A stretch of DNA of 64,000 nt from Galdieria yellowstonensis (Eukaryota; Rhodophyta; Bangiophyceae; Galdieriales; Galdieriaceae), in contig JANCYU010000039.1 of the NCBI GenBank assembly GCA_026122205.1, positions 124,001 to 188,000 on the forward strand. The letters run 5' to 3'. Both the position numbers and the translations under genes were made by a program. Under the pieces are notes generated by a model. That model was not told the origin of the DNA. It was given only the letters and a program-made list of their open reading frames with translations, and did no database searches. Shown in pieces: positions 43,266 to 53,336 of this stretch (position 1 is the first letter of the stretch; the number at the start of each line of letters is the position of its first letter).

Positions 43266-43997
43266 ATGAGCCAACAAACGTGGAATTTTCATCGGCTTTC
43301 CAAAGAAAGCAATAAGTGTTCCTGTGAAAGACTCGGTCTGGTTGACGATACTGTGGAGACAATTTCAATTTCTGAACTAAAGGAACGTGCGAACTCGCTT
43401 TACAAACAGGGAAGATTCGTGGAAGCAGAAATAGTATACCTATTAGCTATCCGAAAACTCGACCAGCCAAAACAAGTGATTACTTCCGCTTTGGATAGCA
43501 GCAAAGAGCTGTCCAACGTTAACCGTAATATGCTGCAAGTTCTGTACTCCAACTTATCACAAACGAGACTTTCACTGAAGAAGTTCGAAGAAGCAGAAAG
43601 AGATGCAAACAAAGCCATCGACCTTTACAGAAAGGGAATATGTTCCACAAAGGTTCTTGTCAAAAGTCTTCTGAGAAGAGCTTCGGCACTTGTAGGAATG
43701 AATCATCTAGACTCTGCTTTAGTGACTCTGGAGAAAGTCAAAAGGCTAGAACCTGATAATGTGGAGTGCGACAAAATTTACACGCAAATTGGAAAAGCTA
43801 TGGATTTACAGAACCTTGCAACCTCGAAACAAAACAGTCGAAATAATAACATTCTCGAGTCACCGCAGTCTCTGCTTTCAGCATTTTCGATGAATAGACA
43901 ACCAAATGAATATTTACCGTCAGTTGAGACAACTACGAAGTCTTCTTCTGTACTCATACAAGAATTGAGCTGCGAGGAAAATGCCCAGAGCGAATAA
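43266..43997 (+). CDS. TPR protein, co-chaperone-like
   Basis: A single-exon protein of 243 residues with three tetratricopeptide repeats: ISELKERANSLYKQGRFVEA, then SNLSQTRLSLKKFEEAERDA, then RRASALVGMNHLDSALVTLE. The arrangement (a single N-terminal three-repeat block, with helix B of each repeat ending in paired acidic residues) resembles TPR co-chaperones that bind Hsp70/Hsp90 tails. The C-terminal 70 residues are disordered and Ser-rich. No other domain identifies the partner. It shares a 29-bp divergent spacer with the VPS39-like gene, so the promoter elements probably overlap the coding regions. Confidence 0.75.
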   Translation: MSQQTWNFHRLSKESNKCSCERLGLVDDTVETISISELKERANSLYKQGRFVEAEIVYLLAIRKLDQPKQVITSALDSSKELSNVNRNMLQVLYSNLSQTRLSLKKFEEAERDANKAIDLYRKGICSTKVLVKSLLRRASALVGMNHLDSALVTLEKVKRLEPDNVECDKIYTQIGKAMDLQNLATSKQNSRNNNILESPQSLLSAFSMNRQPNEYLPSVETTTKSSSVLIQELSCEENAQSE

Positions 43998-44092
43998 TGA
44001 ATAATATTTAATACTCTGCAACTCTCAGTTCATAATTTCCGGTAAACATATTTTGATTCCTTGATAGGCCAACTTGACGTTTCTTATGATTC

Positions 44093-45562
44093 CATTTGTC
44101 TTTGAATAAGCACTCTATACGATACTAATTGTAATTTCATGACAGTATCGAAAAGGTTCTTCTCTATTTCATATGGAGCTTTCAAGTTTTTAAATGCATT
44201 TTAGGCTCTAACATGTTGAGATGACTGTCTTTGAGTCTTTTCACTCAATAATTTGTCAAAAATAGATACAAATTCCTCATATATCATCCATGTTATTGCA
44301 GAACCCAAACAACGCTTAAAAAAACGAGGCGACGCTCCTCGAAAAAATCCAGAAAGTCCTTCTTCTCGATAAATAAGACTTATCGTTTCCAAAATAGATG
44401 CTTTCCGTTGGGCTTGGTTTATCGCATATACTCTCAACTGCATTCGAGTCTTGATAACATCTTGAGGTTGCGTAAGAAAGGTTGCTGCAAAACCTCCGAC
44501 TAAACCAGCTACAAAGCTTACAGACATAGTTATCATATGATGTTCTGAAGGAGAATAAGAAGCGTTCAAGGTAGGAGACAGTTTTGAGATATTATCAGGA
44601 TTAACTAGAGAAGAAAGACTTTCTCGAACTCGCAAATAAATGAGAAAATAACTAGCAGAATAGGGTGCATCTCTCACAATAGTAGGAACAAGTCCACTGA
44701 ATAAACCACGAAAACGTTCTTTTTTGTAAACTTCTACGAGAGCTCCAAATATTCCCTGACGTTGGTCAATAACTTGAGCTTCATAACGAGTTTTCAAGAC
44801 AGATAAAGGACATAATAAAGTAGCTGAAAGTGAACGAGAAAGGCCTCCAGCCAACAAAGTTTTCCAAGCAGGCATATGAGTATCACAGTCTCCACTGTGT
44901 TGCAGTATGTTTGTAATGGCGTTCAGAGACACAAAATATACACCAACGCCCAAACAGTTACGTATAATAGTGGGAGAAGTTCCTCTCCATAAACTAAATA
45001 CACCAGTGTCATTTACTATACTTGCTGCTACGGAAAGTGGATTCCTAAAACACAAAAAAATATGCAGAGTTCTTCTTGTTGAGAAAAACAAAAATAACAC
45101 CGTGAACAAAGACACTTCTACCTTGGAGATAAAACACGACGTAAAGTTACGTTGGGACTAACAATATATTGTGAACCTTGTTGCATTCGAGTCTTCACCA
45201 CGTCAAGTGGTTGTAAACATAAGGTTGATACTAAACCGGAAAAAGCACCTGCATAAAAGTTTGCAGAGGCTTTGTGGTGTTCTCCTATAGCACTATCTAA
45301 AATATAAAGTTGAACCGACAAACTTGGACAACAGACCAAAAAGTATACCGTTCGTGTGACGATCCCCTTTTTCTTTCGAAAGAGGTAAAGACTCAACGCG
45401 ACCCAACTCGGCCGTATCAGTTGACTTGTCCGACTCTGACAAGTTCAAAGAAGAACCCATCATGTGACAAAAAAACAACAACTAGTATTAAGCGTATTGA
45501 AAAGAGAATAGAATATCGAGTTTCATAGAGTCGGAAACTCCAGGTGTTCAATTTCAGCAACG
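44093..45562. repeat. Segmental duplication, left copy
   Basis: About 1.47 kb that recurs at 51060-52529 in the same orientation. The only difference I found is one base (G at 44110, A at 51077). It covers the whole SLC25A38-type gene, about 100 bp upstream and about 110 bp downstream. Right of 45562 another about 33 bp remains recognisably similar but diverged; left of 44093 similarity ends abruptly. Confidence 0.95.
44201..45463 (-). CDS. SLC25A38/Hem25-type mitochondrial glycine carrier, copy 1
   Basis: Three exons (45463-45349, 45296-45122, 45044-44201) give 377 residues. Three carrier repeats carry QPLDVVKTRMQ, CPLSVLKTRYE and QPQDVIKTRMQ. The pattern GTSPTIIRNCLGVGVYF and PYSASYFLIYL is that of the SLC25A38 (yeast Hem25) group, which imports glycine for the first step of haem synthesis in mitochondria. 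An N-terminal Ser/acid-rich extension of about 45 residues precedes the first helix. A virtually identical gene lies 6,967 bp to the right, with identical protein. The two ATGs at the start are adjacent. Because red algae make haem from glutamate in the plastid, the carrier may serve other glycine or folate-related needs; that is inference. Confidence 0.85.
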
Positions 45563-45961
45563 ATCATAACGGAGAAACCTCGCCATTCATTGCTCGTGTT
45601 TTCTCTCTTGGACAACGTTGTCTCTACAGCGTCATTTACTATGTTCATCTTATCTGAATTACTACATGGAACTAAACATATTCTAAAAACTCGCTTTAGA
45701 CAAACCTTGAATGAATAATGGCCTCTTTCTATTTTGTGCTTTGTTCTTGAGCATAGTCGATACCAACGAACAGGATGCTGTCAAACTCTTTTGCAAGGTT
45801 ATATATTTAAATATAAAAAATGACTGGTACCGACTATCCATGAAGAGTTGTTCTTCTCAAGATCGCCCTGTAAAAAACGCACAGACGCCCTATTTCAAGT
45901 GGAAAGATTTTATGAGCCACCCCGCAGCCTTTCAACTACAGCAAGTCACTGCAATCCATGA
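45464..45961 (+). other. Spacer with a doubtful small frame (45711-45965)
   Basis: About 500 bp. An ATG frame 45711-45965 (84 codons) begins with a signal-like hydrophobic stretch (MNNGLFLFCALFLSIVD) and would overlap the MED20 stop codon by four bases. It has no recognised motif and may be chance. The first 100 bp belong to the duplicated segment. Confidence 0.3.
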
Positions 45962-46800
45962 TTAAAGACAATATAACAATAGCAAAAACTGAACTGCAGT
46001 GTCGGAAAGTTCTGGAGGTCGGCTTTTTAGAAACTCATACGCCGGAAAATATTGGAATGTATCTTCCAAACGCTGAGAATTCTCTCCTTTCTTTTGCTCT
46101 TGACCTTTCTGTTCTCTCCTGGAAGCCTCAGAACTCAAGACATCACTTGATGAAGTTTCCAAGGTGGTGGGATTACAAAGACATTTCATCACTTGAAAAA
46201 AGACTCTCTGAGAATCCTTCTCCTCAAGAAAGAGAGCATATACAATCTCAACGACAACAAATGAAGGTGTCTTTCTCTCAAATACGGAACCAAAACGAAC
46301 AATGAAATCCCCAAAGGAATACTCAGCTCCCTGTTGAATAAATATTCAAGACCAAACCCACGAACTATTTTGGCGCCATACCTTAAGGTTGATAGTGTTC
46401 TTGCTCTGTGCACTTTGAAGCTTGTCTACTAACACAATTGCTTGTGAATCTGCTTTGCAAGTTTGATAGAAACCCTCTACCGACGACGTCGTTTTGAAGC
46501 CGAGAAGAACAGTTTCCTTGCAGCTTGGCCCTGACCTCAGGAGACACTGCCAGTTATTCGTATTTCTGTTGAACCACAAATCTAAATCTATATTCCACGG
46601 ACTCTGTTTGCAAGCGTTAAGTGACTCCAATCTTTCCCTGAGCCTTGCTTCAACTTGTGTGGGTTGTGCCTTGTTGCCTAACAGTATGTAGACGCTCCGG
46701 CTCCCTTGTTGACTAGGAAAACGAAACACTCCAACTGTCAACAAATATTTCCAAAACAATAAGTGACTTACTTCTTATAGGCCAGTTTCTGATTTGTCAT
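45962..46800 (-). CDS. Mediator subunit 20 (MED20)
   Basis: Three exons (46800-46772, 46712-46382, 46330-45962) give 242 residues. The tiny first exon (MTNQKLAYK) joins through a 59-bp intron. MED20 features are SRSVYILLGNKAQ..., a middle beta-rich half, and the hallmark GAEYSFGDFIVRFGSVFERK followed by FVVVEIVYALF, which form the second half of the TBP-related fold. The C-terminal segment is longer and more polar than in yeast Srb2. MED20 is a head-module subunit of Mediator paired with MED18, acting in RNA polymerase II initiation in the nucleus. An acceptor nearer the donor gives a stop, so the longer intron was preferred. Confidence 0.75.
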
Positions 46801-46857
46801 ATCAACGAATATGTATGTATGTATGTATACTGTTTATTTGTATATCCAACAAAGTCG

Positions 46858-49005
46858 CTAACAAACCAGATACTCTTGAATTTCCTTCAACAACAACTTG
46901 GATTCCGATTGGAAATCCACAGGCTCCACATTCACGATGTGGTATCGAAGTCGAACTTCGTCATTCCAGGTATTCTGCTTTGCCCGTATTCGAAAGATGA
47001 ACGGCTTAAAAAGAACGTCATCAATTAATGCATCAAATTCTGCTTTGTCACGTTCATATATAGCGGCTAAATCTTCGGCTGAACGACCAATTAGGCGGGA
47101 ACCGACATCATCAAAAGCATTAGCATTCAAAGAACCAGTCGCATCTTGTATAGCAACGGATAAAATATAGCGGTAGTTGCAATAAGAATACTCCTTTCCT
47201 GTAGCATCGCAAACCCAACTGATTTCGATTAGAAAAAAGAACAAACAACACATAAACCCGTCTTACCGATTTTCATCCAATTTAGTCACCTTCTTGTTGT
47301 CCTCTGGACTCGCAGTATACCACAAGGTTCCTTCTTTTCGAATATAATGCAAATAGCCACGTACTATGAACTGCACACCACGAGGATCGCTTATTAATTT
47401 GGGAATATCTTCCTCATTTGCTTGCAAAATAGTTTTTCTCTCCCTTGCATTCCCTAAAGATGAAGGCGTCGCTCCCTCTAGCTGAGTCACCTCCTTGTTT
47501 TTGCCTGTCGTTTCATACCACCCACGCAACTCATGTGCCTCTTTAATATCAGGGTTTACTTCAAAACAGGACTGAGTAGTGGCATCCAATGAGATTCCAT
47601 TAAAGTCTCCGCGTCTAACAAAAAAACAAAGATTTCAAAAGATATTATGCAACAGGGAAACGACTTACCGAACTCCTTTACAGAGCAAAACAGGATTACC
47701 TTCAGCAGAGGTGAGTAATTTTTCTGCATTATCTTTCCACAAAGTAAGTCGAATTGACTTCAAGGTATCGTCCATTAAAACAACTGTTCTTTTGACCAGG
47801 GTACTGCCAGTAGTTCTAGAAACAACAGAAGACAACTCCGAAACATCCTTCACTATTCCAAGTACATCACAGAATTCTCCTGCATTCACGTTTTCCAGGT
47901 TCGCGATTTTGGTAAAATGAAACACGACACTTGGAACTTCTCCGACATCTGCAACAGGCACCTAGGGTATATCAGGACAATCAATATAACCCCAAAAACA
48001 GTATACGTACAACTTCTGTATTGTTGTCAGCGATCATTTCATACTCGAATGATGTTTTGTTGAATCGCTTGTCTGCAGGCTTCAATACACCCTTTGAAAT
48101 GCAGTAAACTTTTCCAATTTCGATAAGCCTGTACAACTGTGTTGCCACTTCACGGAATGCTGTTACTTTAATACATGCAGTAGAATCCATAATTTCGAAA
48201 CTGAATACTGAGCCTTCACCTTTGGCATTTTGATAATGGCGAATTTCACTGCGACCAGAGACTCTTCCTTTAATGGTCCACTTGTTTTGATATGGATTTA
48301 ACGAGGCTATACTTTGAACAGGCTCCATATTGCTTCCCATCGAGGGCTCCAGTTTCACTATGGGGCCTGACTCGCTCTTCATGTGAAATGGCTGCGTGCG
48401 GTTTGACTGAATATTTGCAGTATTTGATGACAAAGGAACTGAAGCACTGCGCTTATCACTTTCCGCATTACTGTTCAGCCGGTTGTTGGCCAAAGGCTTG
48501 GTCTGTTCCACACCTTGTGAAGGCCATACGTTGTTTGGCTGCTGTGAAGCAGGTTCCTGCAACTTCGAGTTTGAATTTGTTTGGGCATTTTGTACTTGCT
48601 CCACATTTACAGGATTGCCAATCTTTTCAAGGGGCCCTGTTAGAGGCAACAAGTTCAATACTATGATGATTCTTGTTCACCTTGTAAAAACGTAATTCTT
48701 TAAACTACCTGCGGAGTCTCTTACCTTTTTTGTGCTACATCATTTACTACGTATTCTTGCAGTCGCACTAAACAACCGGTCTGAACTTTCTGTTCCTTTA
48801 CCAAACCATTCAACTGCGTTGATAGCATGGACTGTTGGTAGTGTCTAGAGTCCGAAAGGACCATTCGGTATCTTTCCGTTTGTGGCACATTCTGTCCACT
48901 TGGTATTATTTTTTTCAGCTCTAAAACTTGCAAAACTGCTTCTTGGGTAGTTTCTCCCAAAAATATCGCTCTAACAGCGCCTACAGAGAGACTTGGGGAG
49001 GCCAT
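46858..49005 (-). CDS. Replication protein A large subunit (RPA1/RPA70)
   Basis: Five exons (49005-48725, 48671-48011, 47961-47669, 47614-47267, 47218-46858) encode 647 residues. The order is that of RPA70: N-terminal OB fold (SVGAVRAIF to RIIIVLNLLPL), a polar linker of about 120 residues, DBD-A (LNPYQNKWTIKGRVSGRSEI), DBD-B (VDVLGIVKDVSELSS equivalent FCDVLGIVKDVSEL), and DBD-C (TLWYTASPEDNKKVTKL to CNYRYILSVAIQDATG). The protein binds single-stranded DNA in replication and repair. DBD-C lacks three of the four zinc cysteines: the usual ACPxxxCNKKV reads ASPEDNKKV and the following CxxC reads CDAT. An E2F-like site lies 25 bp upstream. Confidence 0.92.
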
Positions 49006-49029
49006 TTCAAAAAGCAACCAATGAAAGAA

Positions 49030-49037
49030 TTTGGCGC
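49030..49037 (+). promoter_or_regulatory. E2F-like site TTTGGCGC upstream of RPA1
   Basis: Exact match to the E2F/DP consensus TTTSGCGC, within the nearly palindromic ATTTGGCGCTAAAT, 25 bp upstream of the RPA1 start codon. RPA1 is a classical E2F target in animals and plants. Activity here is inferred. Confidence 0.5.
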
Positions 49038-49984
49038 TAAATCACCGATATATATGAGGATGCCTTTGTCCTCTCTAATTGGGAGGATGGCAATGAGTTT
49101 TGAGCGGTTTCGAAGGAACTGGGTAACTCTTGCTATTATTATTTAATTCTATTAGGAAAGAACTTTTATAGTAGCCATTCCTTTCGTTGCATCTTCTTGC
49201 TTGCCCATTCATCCAGAGATTCCAGTATTTTATTCCATCCTTAAACCAAGCCTGACCAAAGTGTGAGGACTTTGTTCAGTATATAAGAAATGGACAAATT
49301 CGCATCATTTTTTTCCGAAATGCGTACAACCTGAAAAATCGTAGGAAGAGTTTCTTCATTTTCTTCGGAATGTGGCCTTAAAAAGCAAGATTATTCTGTG
49401 TATAGAAGAACTGTGGAATTTGGAGTGCAATAAACTTTGTTTCAGAAATAGATATTTCTTCTATCCAATTACGGCAGTCTACTTTAAGCAGTCCTTTGGA
49501 TAGATCTTTCATCGTGTGGATGTCGAATTTTATTTCTACAATAAATACAGAGGCGTTGAGTTGTTTCCTTTTCAGTCTTTCTCCAAGAAAAGCCGACTTT
49601 CTGGTTACGCGGTGAGTCCCTTGATGTAATAAGCTTTTTATTATTCAATTTGCACTATAAACGAAACAAGCATGACTCCACCAACTTGTTCTTCTCTTTG
49701 TCGCATATTTATCTACTGTTAAATGAAACTGTCACTTTCCAATAATTTCTATTTGGATGCTTTGAGTGTTATTCTAAGTGAGAAGAATGTCTCGGCTTGT
49801 TGGAATCCAACAACAGGCTTTAAACAGCATCAAAACGACAATTATGTGAAACTGGAAACAATGTTGTGCTCATTCGAAAGTCACCTCTTGAAACGAACTG
49901 TGAAGATAGCTTCTGAAAATCACGACTCATAAAATTTATTTCTTAGTAGCTCAGTTTCCTTCAGGTCGAGACACTAACGGAGAA

Positions 49985-50317
49985 ATGTCATTGCTAAAGT
50001 TGCTACGTTTCGCAGGTTCAGATTATTTTACTAAAATACGAGGAACGGGAATTCCACGTCAGTTCCAGAAGCCGATATCGATTTCACAGCGCCTTTCAAA
50101 CAAGACCACTTTCGTCAAGTCTTTAAGAACAACAAGTCTTCGCTATTATAAATATATCAAGCGGTAAAAAGTCATCCAGCGTCCGAACCAAGCTACTTCT
50201 TCATGGGACTTGTTCTGGATTTGAAAACCTGGCAGAGACGAGCATATTTCTACAAAGACAAAAAGGTCGCGTGCTTATATGCCACGCGTTTCGATATTTA
50301 CAACGCAGGAAACGTAA
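49985..50317 (+). CDS. Possible small basic mitochondrial protein
   Basis: Two exons (49985-50163, 50236-50317) with a 72-bp intron (GTAAAA...GGCAG) give 86 residues. The whole protein is basic with many Ser, Thr, Lys and Arg and almost no acids in the first 60 residues (MSLLKLLRFAGSDYFTKIRG), resembling a mitochondrial presequence that continues into a short body. No domain recognised. The gene has no other support and could be a chance frame. Confidence 0.35.
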
Positions 50318-51059
50318 TCAACTTTACCATCTCGTTGTCAGCCACTGTGCATCCATGATAATAATATAAAGAAACTAGCTGGAATGTTAAACACGCTCAA
50401 CTTCACTTGAGTTAATTCTGTCCGCTTTTCAAACCTAGGCGAGAAAGACTGTTCCTTTCTCAGTGGGACAACTTCAAAGGTAAAATTACATGTGAATATT
50501 TTCGTATTGGTTGCATTCCTCCTCTCATCGCAGCCTTCCTAGGAGGACACTGCCCCAAAAAGTAGACTGCTATAGAACCATGCAAATCTTTCGCGAACTC
50601 ATACTAGGAAAATCTTCAAGGAGAGATAGTGAAATATTTGTCTTTCAAAGACGCGACGACAATAACCTCCTGCAGCTTCTAAACAGGACACTGGCACTAA
50701 TCTACATTCTCTCATTATTCACTAAAGACTACAACTTATTATCATAAATTCTAAATGAGAGGAAAACTTGTGAAAATTCCAGCCATAGAAGCATAAAGCT
50801 TGGAGCAGATTATAAAATCTCTTTGAAATTGCAATCATGAGTGGAAATTTCTTAACAGTAACCAAACAACAACGTACAAGTCATCTCTCCAACAACCAAC
50901 ATTCTTCCTCATCGACATAGAACAGAGCAAAAAAGGGTACTCAGACTTCGAAGAGTTTCTATCGTCAATTTAAAATTTGCCAAAAGTATGGAAGAAGTCT
51001 CGGAAAGGAAAACAAACCAGGAGACATTACCACAGTAAAACTGAGAGAAAATTGAAATA

Positions 51060-52529
51060 CATTTGTCTTTGAATAAACACTCTATACGATACTAATTGTA
51101 ATTTCATGACAGTATCGAAAAGGTTCTTCTCTATTTCATATGGAGCTTTCAAGTTTTTAAATGCATTTTAGGCTCTAACATGTTGAGATGACTGTCTTTG
51201 AGTCTTTTCACTCAATAATTTGTCAAAAATAGATACAAATTCCTCATATATCATCCATGTTATTGCAGAACCCAAACAACGCTTAAAAAAACGAGGCGAC
51301 GCTCCTCGAAAAAATCCAGAAAGTCCTTCTTCTCGATAAATAAGACTTATCGTTTCCAAAATAGATGCTTTCCGTTGGGCTTGGTTTATCGCATATACTC
51401 TCAACTGCATTCGAGTCTTGATAACATCTTGAGGTTGCGTAAGAAAGGTTGCTGCAAAACCTCCGACTAAACCAGCTACAAAGCTTACAGACATAGTTAT
51501 CATATGATGTTCTGAAGGAGAATAAGAAGCGTTCAAGGTAGGAGACAGTTTTGAGATATTATCAGGATTAACTAGAGAAGAAAGACTTTCTCGAACTCGC
51601 AAATAAATGAGAAAATAACTAGCAGAATAGGGTGCATCTCTCACAATAGTAGGAACAAGTCCACTGAATAAACCACGAAAACGTTCTTTTTTGTAAACTT
51701 CTACGAGAGCTCCAAATATTCCCTGACGTTGGTCAATAACTTGAGCTTCATAACGAGTTTTCAAGACAGATAAAGGACATAATAAAGTAGCTGAAAGTGA
51801 ACGAGAAAGGCCTCCAGCCAACAAAGTTTTCCAAGCAGGCATATGAGTATCACAGTCTCCACTGTGTTGCAGTATGTTTGTAATGGCGTTCAGAGACACA
51901 AAATATACACCAACGCCCAAACAGTTACGTATAATAGTGGGAGAAGTTCCTCTCCATAAACTAAATACACCAGTGTCATTTACTATACTTGCTGCTACGG
52001 AAAGTGGATTCCTAAAACACAAAAAAATATGCAGAGTTCTTCTTGTTGAGAAAAACAAAAATAACACCGTGAACAAAGACACTTCTACCTTGGAGATAAA
52101 ACACGACGTAAAGTTACGTTGGGACTAACAATATATTGTGAACCTTGTTGCATTCGAGTCTTCACCACGTCAAGTGGTTGTAAACATAAGGTTGATACTA
52201 AACCGGAAAAAGCACCTGCATAAAAGTTTGCAGAGGCTTTGTGGTGTTCTCCTATAGCACTATCTAAAATATAAAGTTGAACCGACAAACTTGGACAACA
52301 GACCAAAAAGTATACCGTTCGTGTGACGATCCCCTTTTTCTTTCGAAAGAGGTAAAGACTCAACGCGACCCAACTCGGCCGTATCAGTTGACTTGTCCGA
52401 CTCTGACAAGTTCAAAGAAGAACCCATCATGTGACAAAAAAACAACAACTAGTATTAAGCGTATTGAAAAGAGAATAGAATATCGAGTTTCATAGAGTCG
52501 GAAACTCCAGGTGTTCAATTTCAGCAAAG
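51060..52529. repeat. Segmental duplication, right copy
   Basis: Direct copy of 44093-45562 (offset 6,967 bp) carrying a second complete SLC25A38-type gene with the same introns and flanks. Confidence 0.95.
51168..52430 (-). CDS. SLC25A38/Hem25-type mitochondrial glycine carrier, copy 2
   Basis: Exons 52430-52316, 52263-52089 and 52011-51168 give the same 377-residue protein as copy 1, with identical introns and about 100 bp of identical upstream sequence. The carrier signatures QPLDVVKTRMQ, CPLSVLKTRYE and QPQDVIKTRMQ are intact, so both copies should be functional. Unlike copy 1, this gene is bordered by sparse DNA rather than by tightly packed genes, which suggests it is the derived copy, or that it has been homogenised with copy 1 by gene conversion. 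Two identical copies may simply raise dosage. Confidence 0.85.
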
Positions 52530-52969
52530 GTCATAGAAAAGTCTCGCCATTCATTGCTGGAAAAATGCTGTTACCGTGGAACTGAGGGAAGGGATTATCT
52601 TGTTTATTGTCACTATTGTTTGCGAATGCACAATACTGAATCTCCTCCATAAGACAAAAACTATTTAAAGGCCACTTGGCATCTTTGTGCTACCTGAGCG
52701 CATTCCACGAAACAAGGACTTGAGACCAAGAAGCACCTGCTGCAATGCAACCGTTGCAAAGGGTTTAGCCTTCCACGAAGAATTTCCTTTCGTACAGTAC
52801 TTTGTTGTCTAGCAGTAATTCTCGTTTCCGTGTTTATAAAGCAACGCTGCTGTCCGATGCGACGATAAACTAGCGTTTTGTTCTTCGGTCCGTTGCAAGT
52901 GTGTTTTACTTAGAAGAGACTCTTCGCAAGGAGTTCCTTTACCCAAGGTTTCCCGTTGCGCTTCTTCAA
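52431..52969. other. Spacer right of the duplicated carrier
   Basis: The first 100 bp belong to the duplication. The rest shows no gene; about 52530-52560 keeps weak similarity to 45563-45595. Confidence 0.45.
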
Positions 52970-53336
52970 ATGATGCGATCCAAGCTAAAGCGGTATAGAA
53001 AGGCTAGTTTCCTTTTCCTATAAGTCAGTTGCTACTAGAGTGAACTTGGAAATAGCTTTCTTTCGTGCGGTTGCGGACATCCAAGAAGGTTTAGTGTCGG
53101 TGAGACTAGTTGAACGTTCGTTTCGTCGCTGGCAATACAACAAGGCAATAACTGTATACCTCAAACAACATTGTACCTCAAGCTCTTCGTCACTAGAGAG
53201 CTCGATGTATTTTTACATCGAACAGAATGCGCTATACTCTGACAGAAATAACGCCATCCTGGAACATGTACAGGAAAAACACACTAGTAGAGGGAAAAAG
53301 TATCCTTTACAAGAGGTAACTCTATTCTCCACATAA
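52970..53336 (+). CDS. Small hypothetical protein
   Basis: Two exons (52970-52992 and 53039-53336; 46-bp intron, GTATAG...CTACTAG) encode 106 residues beginning MMRSKLKRVNLEIAFFRAVA. The body is helical and basic, with a Ser-rich loop (SSSSSLESS). I recognise no domain. The second exon lacks its own ATG near the start, and the tiny first exon supplies a start in the right phase, which gives the model some weight. It is convergent with the TRAF/bZIP-like gene; the two stop codons are adjacent. Confidence 0.45.

Larger units (their letters stand above)
49006..51059. other. Sparse 2-kb region
   Basis: Apart from a possible small gene at 49985-50317, I see no convincing gene. Short ATG frames at 49723-49932 and about 50580-50747 have no motif and lack a recognisable splice structure. 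AT-rich; no RNA gene recognised. Confidence 0.4.
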
